From assembly GCF_020171945.1 (NCBI RefSeq), contig NZ_JAIVAP010000001.1, positions 496,001-560,000 on the forward strand: a stretch of 64,000 nucleotides of DNA. Direction: 5' to 3'. The notes beneath the pieces are model-generated. The model made no database searches. It worked only from the letters and a program-made list of their open reading frames with translations, and was not told the origin of the DNA. The position numbers and the translations under genes were made by a program. Positions 1-7,741 of the stretch are shown piece by piece. The stretch is from Bacillus infantis (GTDB lineage Bacteria > Bacillota > Bacilli > Bacillales > Cytobacillaceae). Within the stretch, counting starts at the first letter, position 1. Every line of letters starts with the position of its first letter.

Positions 1-1600
1 GGGCAACAATCAGGGTTGTGCTGTCACTGGTTTCTTTTTTCAAAAGTGACCGCAGCCGCCTGTCTGTTTTATAATCAAGTGCCGAGAAGGAATCATCAAA
101 CAGATAAATTTCCGGCTGCTTATAAATGGCCCTGGCAATGGACAGCCTTTGCTTCTGGCCGCCTGAAAGATTGGTTCCTCCCTGGGAAATCGCGCCTTTA
201 TACTGGTCTTCCAACTTTTCAACAAATTCAGAGGCCTGCGCTATTTCTGCCGCTCTTTCTACCTTCTCTTCAGGTTCTGTCCTCCCGGTGCCGTAAGCGA
301 TATTCTCCGATACTGTGCCGCTGAACAATACAGCCTTTTGCGAAACATATCCAAGCTTATCGCGGAGATCTTCCTGCCTGTATTCTTTAACATTGATGCC
401 GTCAACCAGCACCTCGCCATCTGTGGCATCATAAAAGCGGGGAATCAGGTTAAGCAAGGTGCTTTTTCCGCTGCCTGTTGATCCGATAAAAGCGACAGTC
501 TCCCCTTTATGGGCAGTGAAGCTGATATTCTGAAGGATATAATCTGCCGCATCCGGGTATTTGAAGCTTACATTCCGGAACTCAATCTCCCCTGCAGCTT
601 TTGCATCATTCCCTCTTAAGCTGCCGTCAAGGATTTTGGAATCTGTTTGAAGCACTTCATTGATCCTCTTTGCGGATACCGTCGCACGCGGCAGCATCAC
701 AAAGATAATCGAAAGCATCATGAATGCCATTATGACCTGCATGCTGTAAGAAGAGAACACGACCATATCAGAAAAAAGAGTCAGTTTGTCTGGCAAAGCT
801 GCATTGTTGATGATAAAGGCACCAATCCAATAGATGGCAAGATTAATTCCCGACATAATCAATGTCATTACCGGCATCATGATCGCCATCGTCCTGCCTG
901 TAAAAAGATTGGTCCTCATCAGCTCGCTGTTAGCCTTTTCAAACTTTTCTTCCTGGAATTCCTCAGCATTATAGGCCCTGACTACCCGGATTCCAGTGAG
1001 GTTTTCCCTTGTCACGCGATTCAGGTTGTCTGTTAAAGTCTGGATCACTTTGAATTTAGGGAGGGCAATGACAATGATGACAGCGAGCATCACCATAAGT
1101 ACGGCAACAGCAATCCCGGTCGCTGCTGTCCACTGCCAGCTCTTGCCCATTATTTTTAAAATGGCCCATACAGCCAGTATCGGCGCCTTGACAATCGCCT
1201 GCAATCCAACAGCAATCAGCAGCTGGATTTGTGTTATGTCATTGGTCGAACGGGTAATCAGACTTGGAGTTGAAAACCCATTGATTTCCTCCATCGAAAA
1301 CGACATTGTCTTTTCAAACACCATTCCGCGCAAGCGTACGGCAAACCCGGCAGCTACCTGTGCGGCAAAAAAGCCGACAATCATGGCAGCAGCCATACTG
1401 CCGATGGCACATAATAGCATGTAGCCGCCCTGAATAAGGACATCGCCCATGCTGCTGCCTTCAGTCTGGACCAGCATGGTGATTTCATGCATATATTCAG
1501 GCAGCTTTAAATCAAGCCAGACCTGGATAATGATAAATACGAGGCTGCACAGGACAAGCAGCCAATCTTTCCCCTTAAAATGCTTAAACATAGCAAGCAT
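1..1600 (-). CDS. ABC multidrug exporter, fused permease-ATPase (3' end cut by window)
   Basis: Not closed by a stop inside the window; about 533 residues are readable. The N-terminal part is a six-helix exporter membrane domain (about residues 10-300). It is followed by an ATPase domain with Walker A GSTGSGKS, signature LSGGQRQR and Walker B IYLFDDSFSALD. The sequence leaves the window just after the TTLIVA strand, so only the last 40-50 residues are missing. The ATG at 1600 has an AAGGGGG ribosome site. It lies 80 bp downstream of a marR gene on the same strand, with a copy of the putative MarR operator between them. Exporters of this layout (B. subtilis YfiB/YfiC type) are often heterodimers, so a partner half may follow outside the window. 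The substrate is unknown; drug or lipid export is inferred. Confidence 0.9.
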   Translation of the reverse strand, partial: MLAMFKHFKGKDWLLVLCSLVFIIIQVWLDLKLPEYMHEITMLVQTEGSSMGDVLIQGGYMLLCAIGSMAAAMIVGFFAAQVAAGFAVRLRGMVFEKTMSFSMEEINGFSTPSLITRSTNDITQIQLLIAVGLQAIVKAPILAVWAILKIMGKSWQWTAATGIAVAVLMVMLAVIIVIALPKFKVIQTLTDNLNRVTRENLTGIRVVRAYNAEEFQEEKFEKANSELMRTNLFTGRTMAIMMPVMTLIMSGINLAIYWIGAFIINNAALPDKLTLFSDMVVFSSYSMQVIMAFMMLSIIFVMLPRATVSAKRINEVLQTDSKILDGSLRGNDAKAAGEIEFRNVSFKYPDAADYILQNISFTAHKGETVAFIGSTGSGKSTLLNLIPRFYDATDGEVLVDGINVKEYRQEDLRDKLGYVSQKAVLFSGTVSENIAYGTGRTEPEEKVERAAEIAQASEFVEKLEDQYKGAISQGGTNLSGGQKQRLSIARAIYKQPEIYLFDDSFSALDYKTDRRLRSLLKKETSDSTTLIVA

Positions 1601-1627
1601 CCGCCAAATTCCCCCTTGATATTTCTT

Positions 1628-1646
1628 TATCTAACAGTATTAGATA
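1628..1646. promoter_or_regulatory. Putative MarR operator upstream of the ABC exporter
   Basis: A 19-bp inverted repeat with arms TATCTAA and TTAGATA around a 5-bp centre. The same arms and spacing recur at 2130-2148 in front of the marR gene, so both are read as binding sites of that repressor. This copy lies 28 bp before the exporter start and could block it independently. Confidence 0.7.
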
Positions 1647-1680
1647 TCAATCCAGATATACCGCATTGAGCGGCTGAAGA

Positions 1681-2106
1681 TCATTCCATTTCTTTATGGA
1701 TTTCTTCAATGCGTTTCACAATGCGGACGAATTCTTTTGCATCATGTTCTCCAAGCTTCCTGAAGGTTTTTTCGACAATTCTTTTAGCTTCTTCATGCTC
1801 TTCCATCACAAAAGTCCTGCCGATTGGTGTAATCGAAACGATGACAAGCCGCTTGTCTTTATCATTCCTGCTTCGCTCGATATATCCCTTCTTTGCCAGG
1901 TTCTTTAATGCAGCAGCTATTCTTGGAGTCGAAAGGCACAGCTTTTCACTCAGTTCACCTGAAGTAACGTCATTATGAATAAATGTCAGGTAACCCAATA
2001 TACTCCTTTCCCCATGGGAAAGATCATTGACCTTCTTTTGGAAAGGCATCTTCGGTGATTTGCTTATATTCTGGAAAAATTCATCTACTAAATCCTTATA
2101 ATCCAT
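1681..2106 (-). CDS. MarR family transcriptional regulator
   Basis: A 141-residue winged-helix repressor. The middle carries the MarR DNA-binding segment (SGELSEKLCLSTPRIAAAL) followed by the wing with DKRLVIVSIT, and helices at both ends suit dimerisation. The ATG at 2106 is preferred over the GTG at 2115 because AAAGGTG lies six bases before it. It probably represses itself and the exporter downstream: the same 19-bp palindrome sits just upstream of both starts. The ligand is unknown. MarR next to an ABC exporter is a common drug-sensing arrangement. Confidence 0.9.
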   Translation of the reverse strand: MDYKDLVDEFFQNISKSPKMPFQKKVNDLSHGERSILGYLTFIHNDVTSGELSEKLCLSTPRIAAALKNLAKKGYIERSRNDKDKRLVIVSITPIGRTFVMEEHEEAKRIVEKTFRKLGEHDAKEFVRIVKRIEEIHKEME

Positions 2107-2129
2107 AACCAGCACCTTTAAGTTTAATT

Positions 2130-2148
2130 TATCTAATACTATTAGATA
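2130..2148. promoter_or_regulatory. Putative MarR operator (autoregulatory copy)
   Basis: A 19-bp palindrome, arms TATCTAA and TTAGATA with centre TACTA, 24-42 bp upstream of the marR ATG. It has the same arms and spacing as the site at 1628-1646. Confidence 0.75.
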
Positions 2149-2259
2149 TCATATTCAGCAAAAAGTCAACGACTTGAAACAGCAGCTTAAAGCAGCCAGC
2201 ATTGCACCAAAATAAAAACCTTTCAGATTGGTTATTTTATTTTTATGGAGGTGATTGGT

Positions 2260-2400
2260 ATGGCGGAAAAAGAATTTCCCAATGTAAGCCTTGGAGGAAA
2301 GATTGCCAAGGAAAAGGGAGATGGCGGAGATCAGGTTCACGGGCATGAAAAAGAAAATACTAACGGAAGAATCAACACTAATCCTAAAACGAATATGTGA
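2260..2400 (+). CDS. Small hydrophilic protein, 46 aa, unknown function
   Basis: A short ORF with a near-perfect ribosome site (GGAGGTG, seven bases before the ATG) and a hairpin terminator directly after the stop, which together support a real gene. The product is very polar (many Lys, Glu, Asn and Gly), with no Cys, no membrane segment and no motif I recognise. It stands alone between the divergent marR and a second small gene. Confidence 0.6.
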   Translation: MAEKEFPNVSLGGKIAKEKGDGGDQVHGHEKENTNGRINTNPKTNM

Positions 2401-2410
2401 CGGCTGTGTG

Positions 2411-2456
2411 CCGGCAAAGATAAGGAGCGGCCCGGACGGCTCTCCTTTTTTGCCGG
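2411..2456 (+). terminator. Hairpin terminator after the 46-aa gene
   Basis: Nested inverted repeat: outer arms CCGGCAAA and TTTGCCGG, inner arms AGGAG and CTCCT, with a T-run inside the 3' side. The rest of 2457-2700 shows nothing I can name. Confidence 0.6.
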
Positions 2457-2715
2457 ATATTATAAATTGAAAAAATGACAGGTATTTCAGAAAATAAAAT
2501 GGCTGCACTTATAGCGATTCCCTATATCACACCTTAAACATATCTGAAGTTGATAAAAAGGTGGCGATATAGCTAATATTGCATGGCGTTAGCCTTTGAG
2601 CAATATAATGAAGAACGCACCAGAAAAAACATACCCCAACACATCCAAACAGGAAACCCCACTCAACCTCTGCTATTCTTTTTATTAAAGCCATTCAAAT
2701 GAAGGAGTCCTGAGA

Positions 2716-2955
2716 TTGGAAGAAGACCACCTAAAAAATCTACTGGAATTACTGGAGAGATACCCGCAGACCGAAATTACCCTCACCCTTTCGAATCAGC
2801 AAAAAATTCCCTATGCCATCATTAAATACGAAAAGAAAGCTTTCATCCTTTTTGAGCTGGACACCGAAACGTCCTCTCATTTTACAGATATTTGGACTTT
2901 GTTGACTTCCTTGCATAGATACTGGAGCCGCAATAACACACTGGCCGGTGCCTAG
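2716..2955 (+). CDS. Hypothetical protein, 79 aa
   Basis: TTG start with GAAGGAG nine bases upstream. The N-terminal helix (LKNLLELLERYPQTEI) is followed by alternating hydrophobic and polar stretches that suggest a small alpha/beta fold, with no Cys and no membrane segment. I do not recognise the family. It lies 95 bp before the ZIP transporter on the same strand and might share its transcript. Confidence 0.55.
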   Translation: MEEDHLKNLLELLERYPQTEITLTLSNQQKIPYAIIKYEKKAFILFELDTETSSHFTDIWTLLTSLHRYWSRNNTLAGA

Positions 2956-3050
2956 TCATATTAAACAAAATTCTAATAGGCATGTTTAGCCTTCAACTGT
3001 GCACTCTATAAAGAGAATTAAGAGAGCTGCAATAACGGGGAGGGACCGGC

Positions 3051-3779
3051 ATGTGGAATGCTTTGTTATGGGGAGGAATATCAGGATCTGCTGTCCTATT
3101 GGGGGCAATGGCATCAATGCTGCTGCAAATCCCTCAAAAGATCATCGGGCTGATCATGGCATTCGGGACAGGAGTCCTGATCGGTGCAGCATCTTATGAA
3201 CTGATTGGAAATGCCGTCATTGAAGGTGGAATCCTCGCTACAAGCATAGGATTTCTCTCGGGCGCCCTCCTTTTTACCATCCTGGACAGCATTGTTTCCC
3301 GGAGAGGTGCAGATAAACGGAAACGGTCCAGCCATATGGCTGCGCGAAGCGGAGGAATGGCCATTTTTATCGGCACCGTAATTGACGCAATTCCTGAATC
3401 GATCATGATCGGAGCCAGTTTGATTGAGGGCCAGTCTGTCAGCTTCCTTTTAGTCGTCGCCATATTCATCAGCAATATTCCTGAAGGCCTCTCCAGTACC
3501 GCCGGCATGAAAAAAAGCGGCTATTCCTATGCAAAGATATTTCTGCTCTGGTTCACCGTCCTCGCTATCTCTGCCATTGCATCACTTTCAGGCTACAGCC
3601 TTCTTGCCGGGGCCCCTGCTGAAGTGATGGCAGGGATTGCTTCTTTTGCAGGGGGAGGCATCATCAGCATGATCGCTTCGACGATGTTGCCTGAAGCCTA
3701 TGAAGACAGCGGTCCTGTTACAGGGCTTGTCGCCTCCCTTGGTCTGCTCGTTTCCATTATTTTGGATAATGCTTCTTAA
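3051..3779 (+). CDS. ZIP family metal transporter
   Basis: A 242-residue inner-membrane protein with about eight hydrophobic segments, the usual size for bacterial ZIP/ZupT-like carriers that move divalent metals. The paired helix motifs are present as DAIPES (about residue 110) and SNIPEG (about 140). Classical ZIP proteins have HNxPEG and HExPEG there, so the metal-binding histidines are replaced by Asp and Ser/Asn. This is a divergent branch and the metal cannot be predicted. The ATG at 3051 has GGGAGGG upstream. No metal-responsive operator is seen. Confidence 0.85.
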   Translation: MWNALLWGGISGSAVLLGAMASMLLQIPQKIIGLIMAFGTGVLIGAASYELIGNAVIEGGILATSIGFLSGALLFTILDSIVSRRGADKRKRSSHMAARSGGMAIFIGTVIDAIPESIMIGASLIEGQSVSFLLVVAIFISNIPEGLSSTAGMKKSGYSYAKIFLLWFTVLAISAIASLSGYSLLAGAPAEVMAGIASFAGGGIISMIASTMLPEAYEDSGPVTGLVASLGLLVSIILDNAS

Positions 3780-3920
3780 GCATAAGAGGCAATTCAATTG
3801 CAGAAAATGTCTTAATAAGCTTTAGTTGACCAAACATTGACAGAACCATCCTTTAAAATTTCGTTTGCGGCAGCAGCCCTAATAATCGCAACTGCCTCAA
3901 AATCTAAGCTGCATGGTTGC

Positions 3921-4118
3921 CTATTTCAGTTTTTTAATTAGATCAATAACATAATACAAGAGTGCAATCAAAAAGGAACATAAGATCAGGTTAATGCAGC
4001 CAAAAGTCATTGCCGCGAATTCTCCCGGTGAACTGTCAGCAAAAAGGCTTGCAAAAATAAAAAACAAGATGATGCTGGACCCGATCCCCAGAAAAAAAAT
4101 GCTGATATATTTAGCCAT
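3921..4118 (-). CDS. Small membrane protein, 65 aa
   Basis: Two hydrophobic helices (about residues 5-27 and 38-58) joined by a short polar stretch, ending in a basic tail IDLIKKLK. ATAAGGAGGGACC precedes the ATG, and only nine bases separate it from the stop of the gene upstream, so it is the last gene of a three-gene operon with the DinB protein and a membrane-anchored protein. No family recognised. Confidence 0.65.
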   Translation of the reverse strand: MAKYISIFFLGIGSSIILFFIFASLFADSSPGEFAAMTFGCINLILCSFLIALLYYVIDLIKKLK

Positions 4119-4127
4119 GGTCCCTCC

Positions 4128-4580
4128 TTATTTCTTAAGCCTTGTTTCTGCAATCACTGTACCCGCCATCAGCAGAACAAAAATAACAACAAGACCAGGG
4201 ATAAGCAGCAGCTTTGAATTTTTTTCCTCATTTGCAAATGTATATTCTCCACTTCTGTCAGCTCTTGCATATGTCCCGCTCCCTGCTTCCACTGCAATCG
4301 ATTCTTCGGTACTGACTCCTTTTATCGAGAAATATTTGCTTCCTTTCCGGAACTTATTGGAAAAATTACCGCTCAAAGGCTCCATATCAGAATAAGCTGT
4401 CACTTGCCCGATTTCTGACTCAATTTCACTTTTTTCTATATATTCTTCCTTTACTGTATACTGATAGCCTTCCCACACAACAAAGCTGCTCGCCCATTTC
4501 GTCGCACCAGCAATGCCTGGATATACTGCAATTATAAGAAATAGAAGGCTTGACGAAAAGAACAATCTTCGGATTCTCAC
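4128..4580 (-). CDS. Membrane-anchored extracytoplasmic protein, 150 aa
   Basis: I place the start at the GTG at 4580. It overlaps the stop of the DinB gene by four bases (GTGA) and has AGGAGAA just before it; an open frame continues upstream only as overlap with that gene. The product has an N-terminal hydrophobic segment (about residues 5-25), about 85 polar residues, and a C-terminal membrane helix (LLLIPGLVVIFVLLMAGTVI). The middle would face outside. Family unknown. Translational coupling to the DinB gene suggests a linked job. Confidence 0.7.
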   Translation of the reverse strand: MRIRRLFFSSSLLFLIIAVYPGIAGATKWASSFVVWEGYQYTVKEEYIEKSEIESEIGQVTAYSDMEPLSGNFSNKFRKGSKYFSIKGVSTEESIAVEAGSGTYARADRSGEYTFANEEKNSKLLLIPGLVVIFVLLMAGTVIAETRLKK

Positions 4581-5128
4581 TTTTCTTCTCCTGACCCGGC
4601 ATCTCGGTTTCTGCTGAGTATACCCAGATACTCCACCCAAGGTCCGACATCCTCACGATATCTTTCTGCCATAACCCTTGTAATCTGTGAAAGATGGGTA
4701 AGATCATGCACTGCCCAGATGGAAATCAGTTCCCTAGCCTTCACGGCTCCCAATGCCGGATGCTTTCCTGCAGCTTCGAGTCTGTCTTCATTCCCCATTA
4801 GTTCCCTCAGAAGAGAAAGGTTTTCAGCTCTCATCTCTTTAAATTCTTTAAGCTTCCGGGCGACAGTCTGTTCCTCCTTTTCCAAGTGGGAAAAACGGTC
4901 AAAAGGAGGAAATGGCTCTTCTTCCCCTTTTTCCAGCATAAACCTGAGGCGAGGCACCCAGTTATGCTTTTCTCCCTCTATCAGGTGATCGACCACTTCG
5001 ACAGGATTCCAGGTTCCTTCCCCTTCATTGGCCCCAAGCCATCCTGGAGACAGCCCTTCCAAAAAAAGTTCCAAGACCCGCGGTGTCCGCTCCAGCACTT
5101 CCATTGCTTCAATCAGCTTAAAATTCAT
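4577..5128 (-). CDS. DinB superfamily protein
   Basis: A 183-residue four-helix-bundle protein of the DinB/YfiT class. The metal-site histidines are visible in VVDHLIEGE (about residue 48) and HDLTHLSQ (about 141 and 145). Members bind a divalent metal and include thiol-dependent transferases and hydrolases; the substrate here is unknown. GGGGGAG precedes the ATG. It is the first gene of an operon with two small membrane proteins, which is unusual company for a DinB protein. Confidence 0.85.
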   Translation of the reverse strand: MNFKLIEAMEVLERTPRVLELFLEGLSPGWLGANEGEGTWNPVEVVDHLIEGEKHNWVPRLRFMLEKGEEEPFPPFDRFSHLEKEEQTVARKLKEFKEMRAENLSLLRELMGNEDRLEAAGKHPALGAVKARELISIWAVHDLTHLSQITRVMAERYREDVGPWVEYLGILSRNRDAGSGEEK

Positions 5129-5278
5129 TCCTCAACTCCCCCTTCTGTTTATAATCTCTAATATTCTATTCCAGGCATTTATCAATTACCTGCTGTACAT
5201 AAATTTCAGGAAAATAACAGTCTTGGATTTGCTCCGTCACTTGTACTATAGTAAGTGCAGACCGAAGGAGTGATAAAT

Positions 5279-5524
5279 ATGTTCATTAAACTGACGAAAG
5301 AACAGCAGCAAACCATGATTTCCGATATACAGGAGTTTTTCCTGCAGGAGCGTGACGAAGATTTATCAGAATTTGCGGCTGAAAGGGTGCTCGATTTTGT
5401 AAAACAGACACTTGCCCCTCATTTTTATAATAGTGCCGTTTCAGATGCCAAAACCGTTGTGGAACAGCAATTTGCTTCAATGGAAGAAGAAATCCTGACG
5501 CTGCAGCGCCCGATAAAAAGATAA
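5279..5524 (+). CDS. DUF2164 family protein
   Basis: An 81-residue acidic helical protein with the DUF2164 pattern: KLTKEQQ near the start, a DIQEFF-type helix, then AERVLDFVKQTLAPHFYN. The function of the family is unknown; it is widespread in Bacillus. The ATG at 5279 follows GAAGGAG, which excludes the longer open frame. It stands alone between two oppositely oriented neighbours. Confidence 0.8.
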   Translation: MFIKLTKEQQQTMISDIQEFFLQERDEDLSEFAAERVLDFVKQTLAPHFYNSAVSDAKTVVEQQFASMEEEILTLQRPIKR

Positions 5525-5557
5525 GATGGAATGGCCTGGAAATAATCCGGGCTTTCT

Positions 5558-6043
5558 TTATTTAATGGATTCCAATAGCTCCACGTCCACATTTTCAGTA
5601 TTGTCAGGATCACTATTATGTTCATAAATCTCCAGATTCCAGCAGTCTTTGGCCCTTTCATATCCCTCTGCTTCCATCCACCTGTGCAATATTTCATAGC
5701 TCTGTCGGATATCGGTGTTCGGCCCATGATGATGGATGGCAGCATACCTTTGAGGCCGGACAGTCAGACTCGTCATTCCTTCTGGTACCGGATTGTTTCG
5801 GTCCGTTTCAACCCCGATCCAATAACCATCTTCATGCTCTGAAGCAGCTTCTGCTACAAATGCCCCAATCTGCCGTCCGCCATCCTTGACACCCTGGATT
5901 TCGGAGACCCTCTCCAGAAGCCTTTTAGCTGCCTTGGGGATTTCTTTTATGTATTGGCTCCCCTCACAAAGTACGCGAAAGCCGATAAGATGAACCTCCG
6001 CCATCTCAACTATCCTTTTTTTATGTTTCAAATTCGCCTGCAT
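5558..6043 (-). CDS. GyrI-like/AraC effector-binding domain protein
   Basis: A 161-residue stand-alone small-molecule-binding domain (SHS2 duplication, GyrI/Rob C-terminal type), with no DNA-binding part. Typical strands are seen at VHLIGFRVLCEG (residues 17-28) and LTVRPQRYAAIHHHGP (about 94-109), and the C-terminal part ends in the usual ENVDVELLESI strand. Relatives bind hydrophobic cations or act as hydrolases on xenobiotics. AAGGAG precedes the ATG. It is a single gene. Confidence 0.8.
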   Translation of the reverse strand: MQANLKHKKRIVEMAEVHLIGFRVLCEGSQYIKEIPKAAKRLLERVSEIQGVKDGGRQIGAFVAEAASEHEDGYWIGVETDRNNPVPEGMTSLTVRPQRYAAIHHHGPNTDIRQSYEILHRWMEAEGYERAKDCWNLEIYEHNSDPDNTENVDVELLESIK

Positions 6044-6122
6044 TCTGCCAGCTCCTTCCTTTTAACATCTTATTTCGACAAGGAAAGCAGGCATTCCCCC
6101 CAATTCACTAAAATTTGGGCAT

Positions 6123-6150
6123 AAAAAAAATGAGCTGAAGCCAGCTCATC
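6123..6150 (-). terminator. Terminator of the aldo/keto reductase gene
   Basis: Stem TGAGCTG/CAGCTCA with a four-base loop, followed on the minus strand by a run of eight T. Confidence 0.85.
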
Positions 6151-6155
6151 TTTGA

Positions 6156-7001
6156 TTAAAATTCCTCATAATTGGCCGGATCCTGGTCATGCAGCCTGCC
6201 GCCAGGGTGGCTTAATCTTGAGATGGATGCCATATCCTGCCCGTCCAGTTCAAAATCAAATATAGAAATATTCTCTTTTTGTCTTTCAGCAGAAGATGAT
6301 TTAGGAATGGAAACAGCTCCCAGCTGATAATGCCAGCGGAGAACCGCCTGGGCAATGGATTTCCCATGTTTTTCAGCAATCTTCTGGATATCTTCATTTC
6401 CGAGAAGATCGCTGCTGCGGCCAAGCGGGCTCCAAGACTCTGTCAGAATATCGTTCTTTTCATGATAGGCACGCTGTTCTTCCTGGTTGAAATAAGGATG
6501 CAATTCGACCTGGTTCATGCTCGGTTTAACTCCTGTCTCCTTCTCCAGCCTGTCCAGATGCTCCGGCAGGAAATTGCAGACACCGATTGAGCGGACATAC
6601 CCTTTTTTCTTTGCTTCTATTAATGTTTGCCAGGCTTCAACATACAATTCTTTTTTAGGATTTGGCCAGTGAATCAAATAAATATCGTAATAATCCAGGC
6701 CTGCTCTGAAAAGGGATTCTTCAATCGCAATCATCCCTTTTGCTGATTCATGATAGCGTCCTGGGAGCTTTGAAGTGATGAGCAAATCCTCTCTGGAAAC
6801 AGAGCTTCTTTTTACAGCTTCGCCGATTGTACCCTCATTTTCATAATTGTAGGCAGAATCCAGCAGGCGGTATCCTCCCTCATCAATCGCTTTACGGATC
6901 GACTCGGCACCTGCACTGCCCTTTAATTGATATGTACCCAGACCGATCGCGGGAATGGACAATCCATCATTAAGCTTTACTTGAGGTATCCCATTAACCA
7001 T
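6156..7001 (-). CDS. Aldo/keto reductase, NADPH-dependent
   Basis: A 281-residue TIM-barrel oxidoreductase of the 2,5-diketo-gluconate-reductase/YtbE class. The tetrad is visible: Asp in RLLDSAYNY (about 48), Tyr in the same motif (about 53), Lys in ITSKLPG (about 78) and His in YLIHWPNP (about 109). The cofactor site SIPKSS lies near the C-terminus. It reduces aldehydes or ketones; the natural substrate cannot be told. AAGGAG precedes the ATG. The upstream region holds the first hairpin repeat array. Confidence 0.92.
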   Translation of the reverse strand: MVNGIPQVKLNDGLSIPAIGLGTYQLKGSAGAESIRKAIDEGGYRLLDSAYNYENEGTIGEAVKRSSVSREDLLITSKLPGRYHESAKGMIAIEESLFRAGLDYYDIYLIHWPNPKKELYVEAWQTLIEAKKKGYVRSIGVCNFLPEHLDRLEKETGVKPSMNQVELHPYFNQEEQRAYHEKNDILTESWSPLGRSSDLLGNEDIQKIAEKHGKSIAQAVLRWHYQLGAVSIPKSSSAERQKENISIFDFELDGQDMASISRLSHPGGRLHDQDPANYEEF

Positions 7002-7094
7002 CTTTGCTCACTCCTTTTTCTGTCATACTATTACCTTACCATACTTTGGATTTTTTACCCTGCTGCGGGGTTTGGACTTTGCTGTTCTTTGTTT

Positions 7095-7667
7095 CAGAAA
7101 CTACTATTCTCTTTTCTTCCTGAGATAGTGGTTCCAGCTCTCCCCTCTAGAACCACTATTCTCTCTTCTTCCTGGAATAGTGGTTCCAGCTCTCTCCTCT
7201 GGAACCGTTATTCTCTCTTCTTACTGAAATAGTGGTTCCAGCTCTCTCCTCTAGAACCACTATTCTCTCTTCTTACTGAAATAGTGGTTCCAGCTCTCTC
7301 CTCTAGAACCACTATTCTCTCTTCTTACTGAAATAGTGGTTCCAGCTCTCTCCTCTGGAACCACTATTCTCTCTTCTTCCTGAAATAGTGGTTCCAGCTC
7401 TCTCCTCTGGAACCATTATTCCCTCTTCTTCCTGAAATAGTGGTTCCAGTTCACTCCTCTGGAACCACTATTCTCTCTTCTTCCTGAAATAGTGGTTCCA
7501 GCTCTCTCCTCTGGAACCACTATTCTCTCTTCTTACTGAAATAGTGGTTCCAGCTCTCTCCTCTGGAACCACTATTCTCTCTTCTTACTGAAATAGTGGT
7601 TCCAGCTCTCTCCTCTGGAACCATTATTCCCTCTACTTCCTGAAATAGTGGTTCCAGCTATTCTCTC
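7095..7667 (+). repeat. Hairpin repeat array 1 (52-bp period, 11 copies)
   Basis: Eleven left arms, each starting with ATAGTGG, lie at 7125, 7177, 7229 and so on to 7645, exactly 52 bp apart. A unit consists of left arm AATAGTGGTTCCAG, a 9-base loop, right arm CTGGAACCACTATT and a 15-base pyrimidine-rich linker. The array opens with a right half (7095) and ends with a left half (7645-7660). Because 52 is not a multiple of 3, it cannot be a coding tandem repeat. It fills the space between the 3' end of brnQ and the 5' end of the aldo/keto reductase. Two relatives lie at 28562-29047 and 36836-37188. Confidence 0.97.
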
Positions 7668-7704
7668 AACCTCGATTCGTTAACCATCCACAGCCCACCT
7701 AAAA

Positions 7705-7735
7705 TCAAAAAAACCTCCCGCAAAGGAGGTCTTTC
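7705..7735 (-). terminator. Terminator of brnQ
   Basis: Stem ACCTCC/GGAGGT followed on the minus strand by seven T, just past the brnQ stop. It separates brnQ transcription from the repeat array. Confidence 0.85.
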
Positions 7736-7741
7736 AATCTA

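Noticed and set aside
2155-2508. 117-aa minus-strand ORF
   Set aside because: It lies opposite the 46-aa gene, which has a better ribosome site and terminator; composition is that of an antisense shadow.
6927-7232. 101-aa ORF running into hairpin array 1
   Set aside because: It crosses the aldo/keto reductase start on the other strand and reads repeat sequence whose period is not a multiple of three; no ribosome site.
7095-7667. The three arrays as CRISPR arrays
   Set aside because: The palindromic part is longer than the linkers, the linkers are near-identical low-complexity sequence rather than unique spacers, and no cas gene is present.
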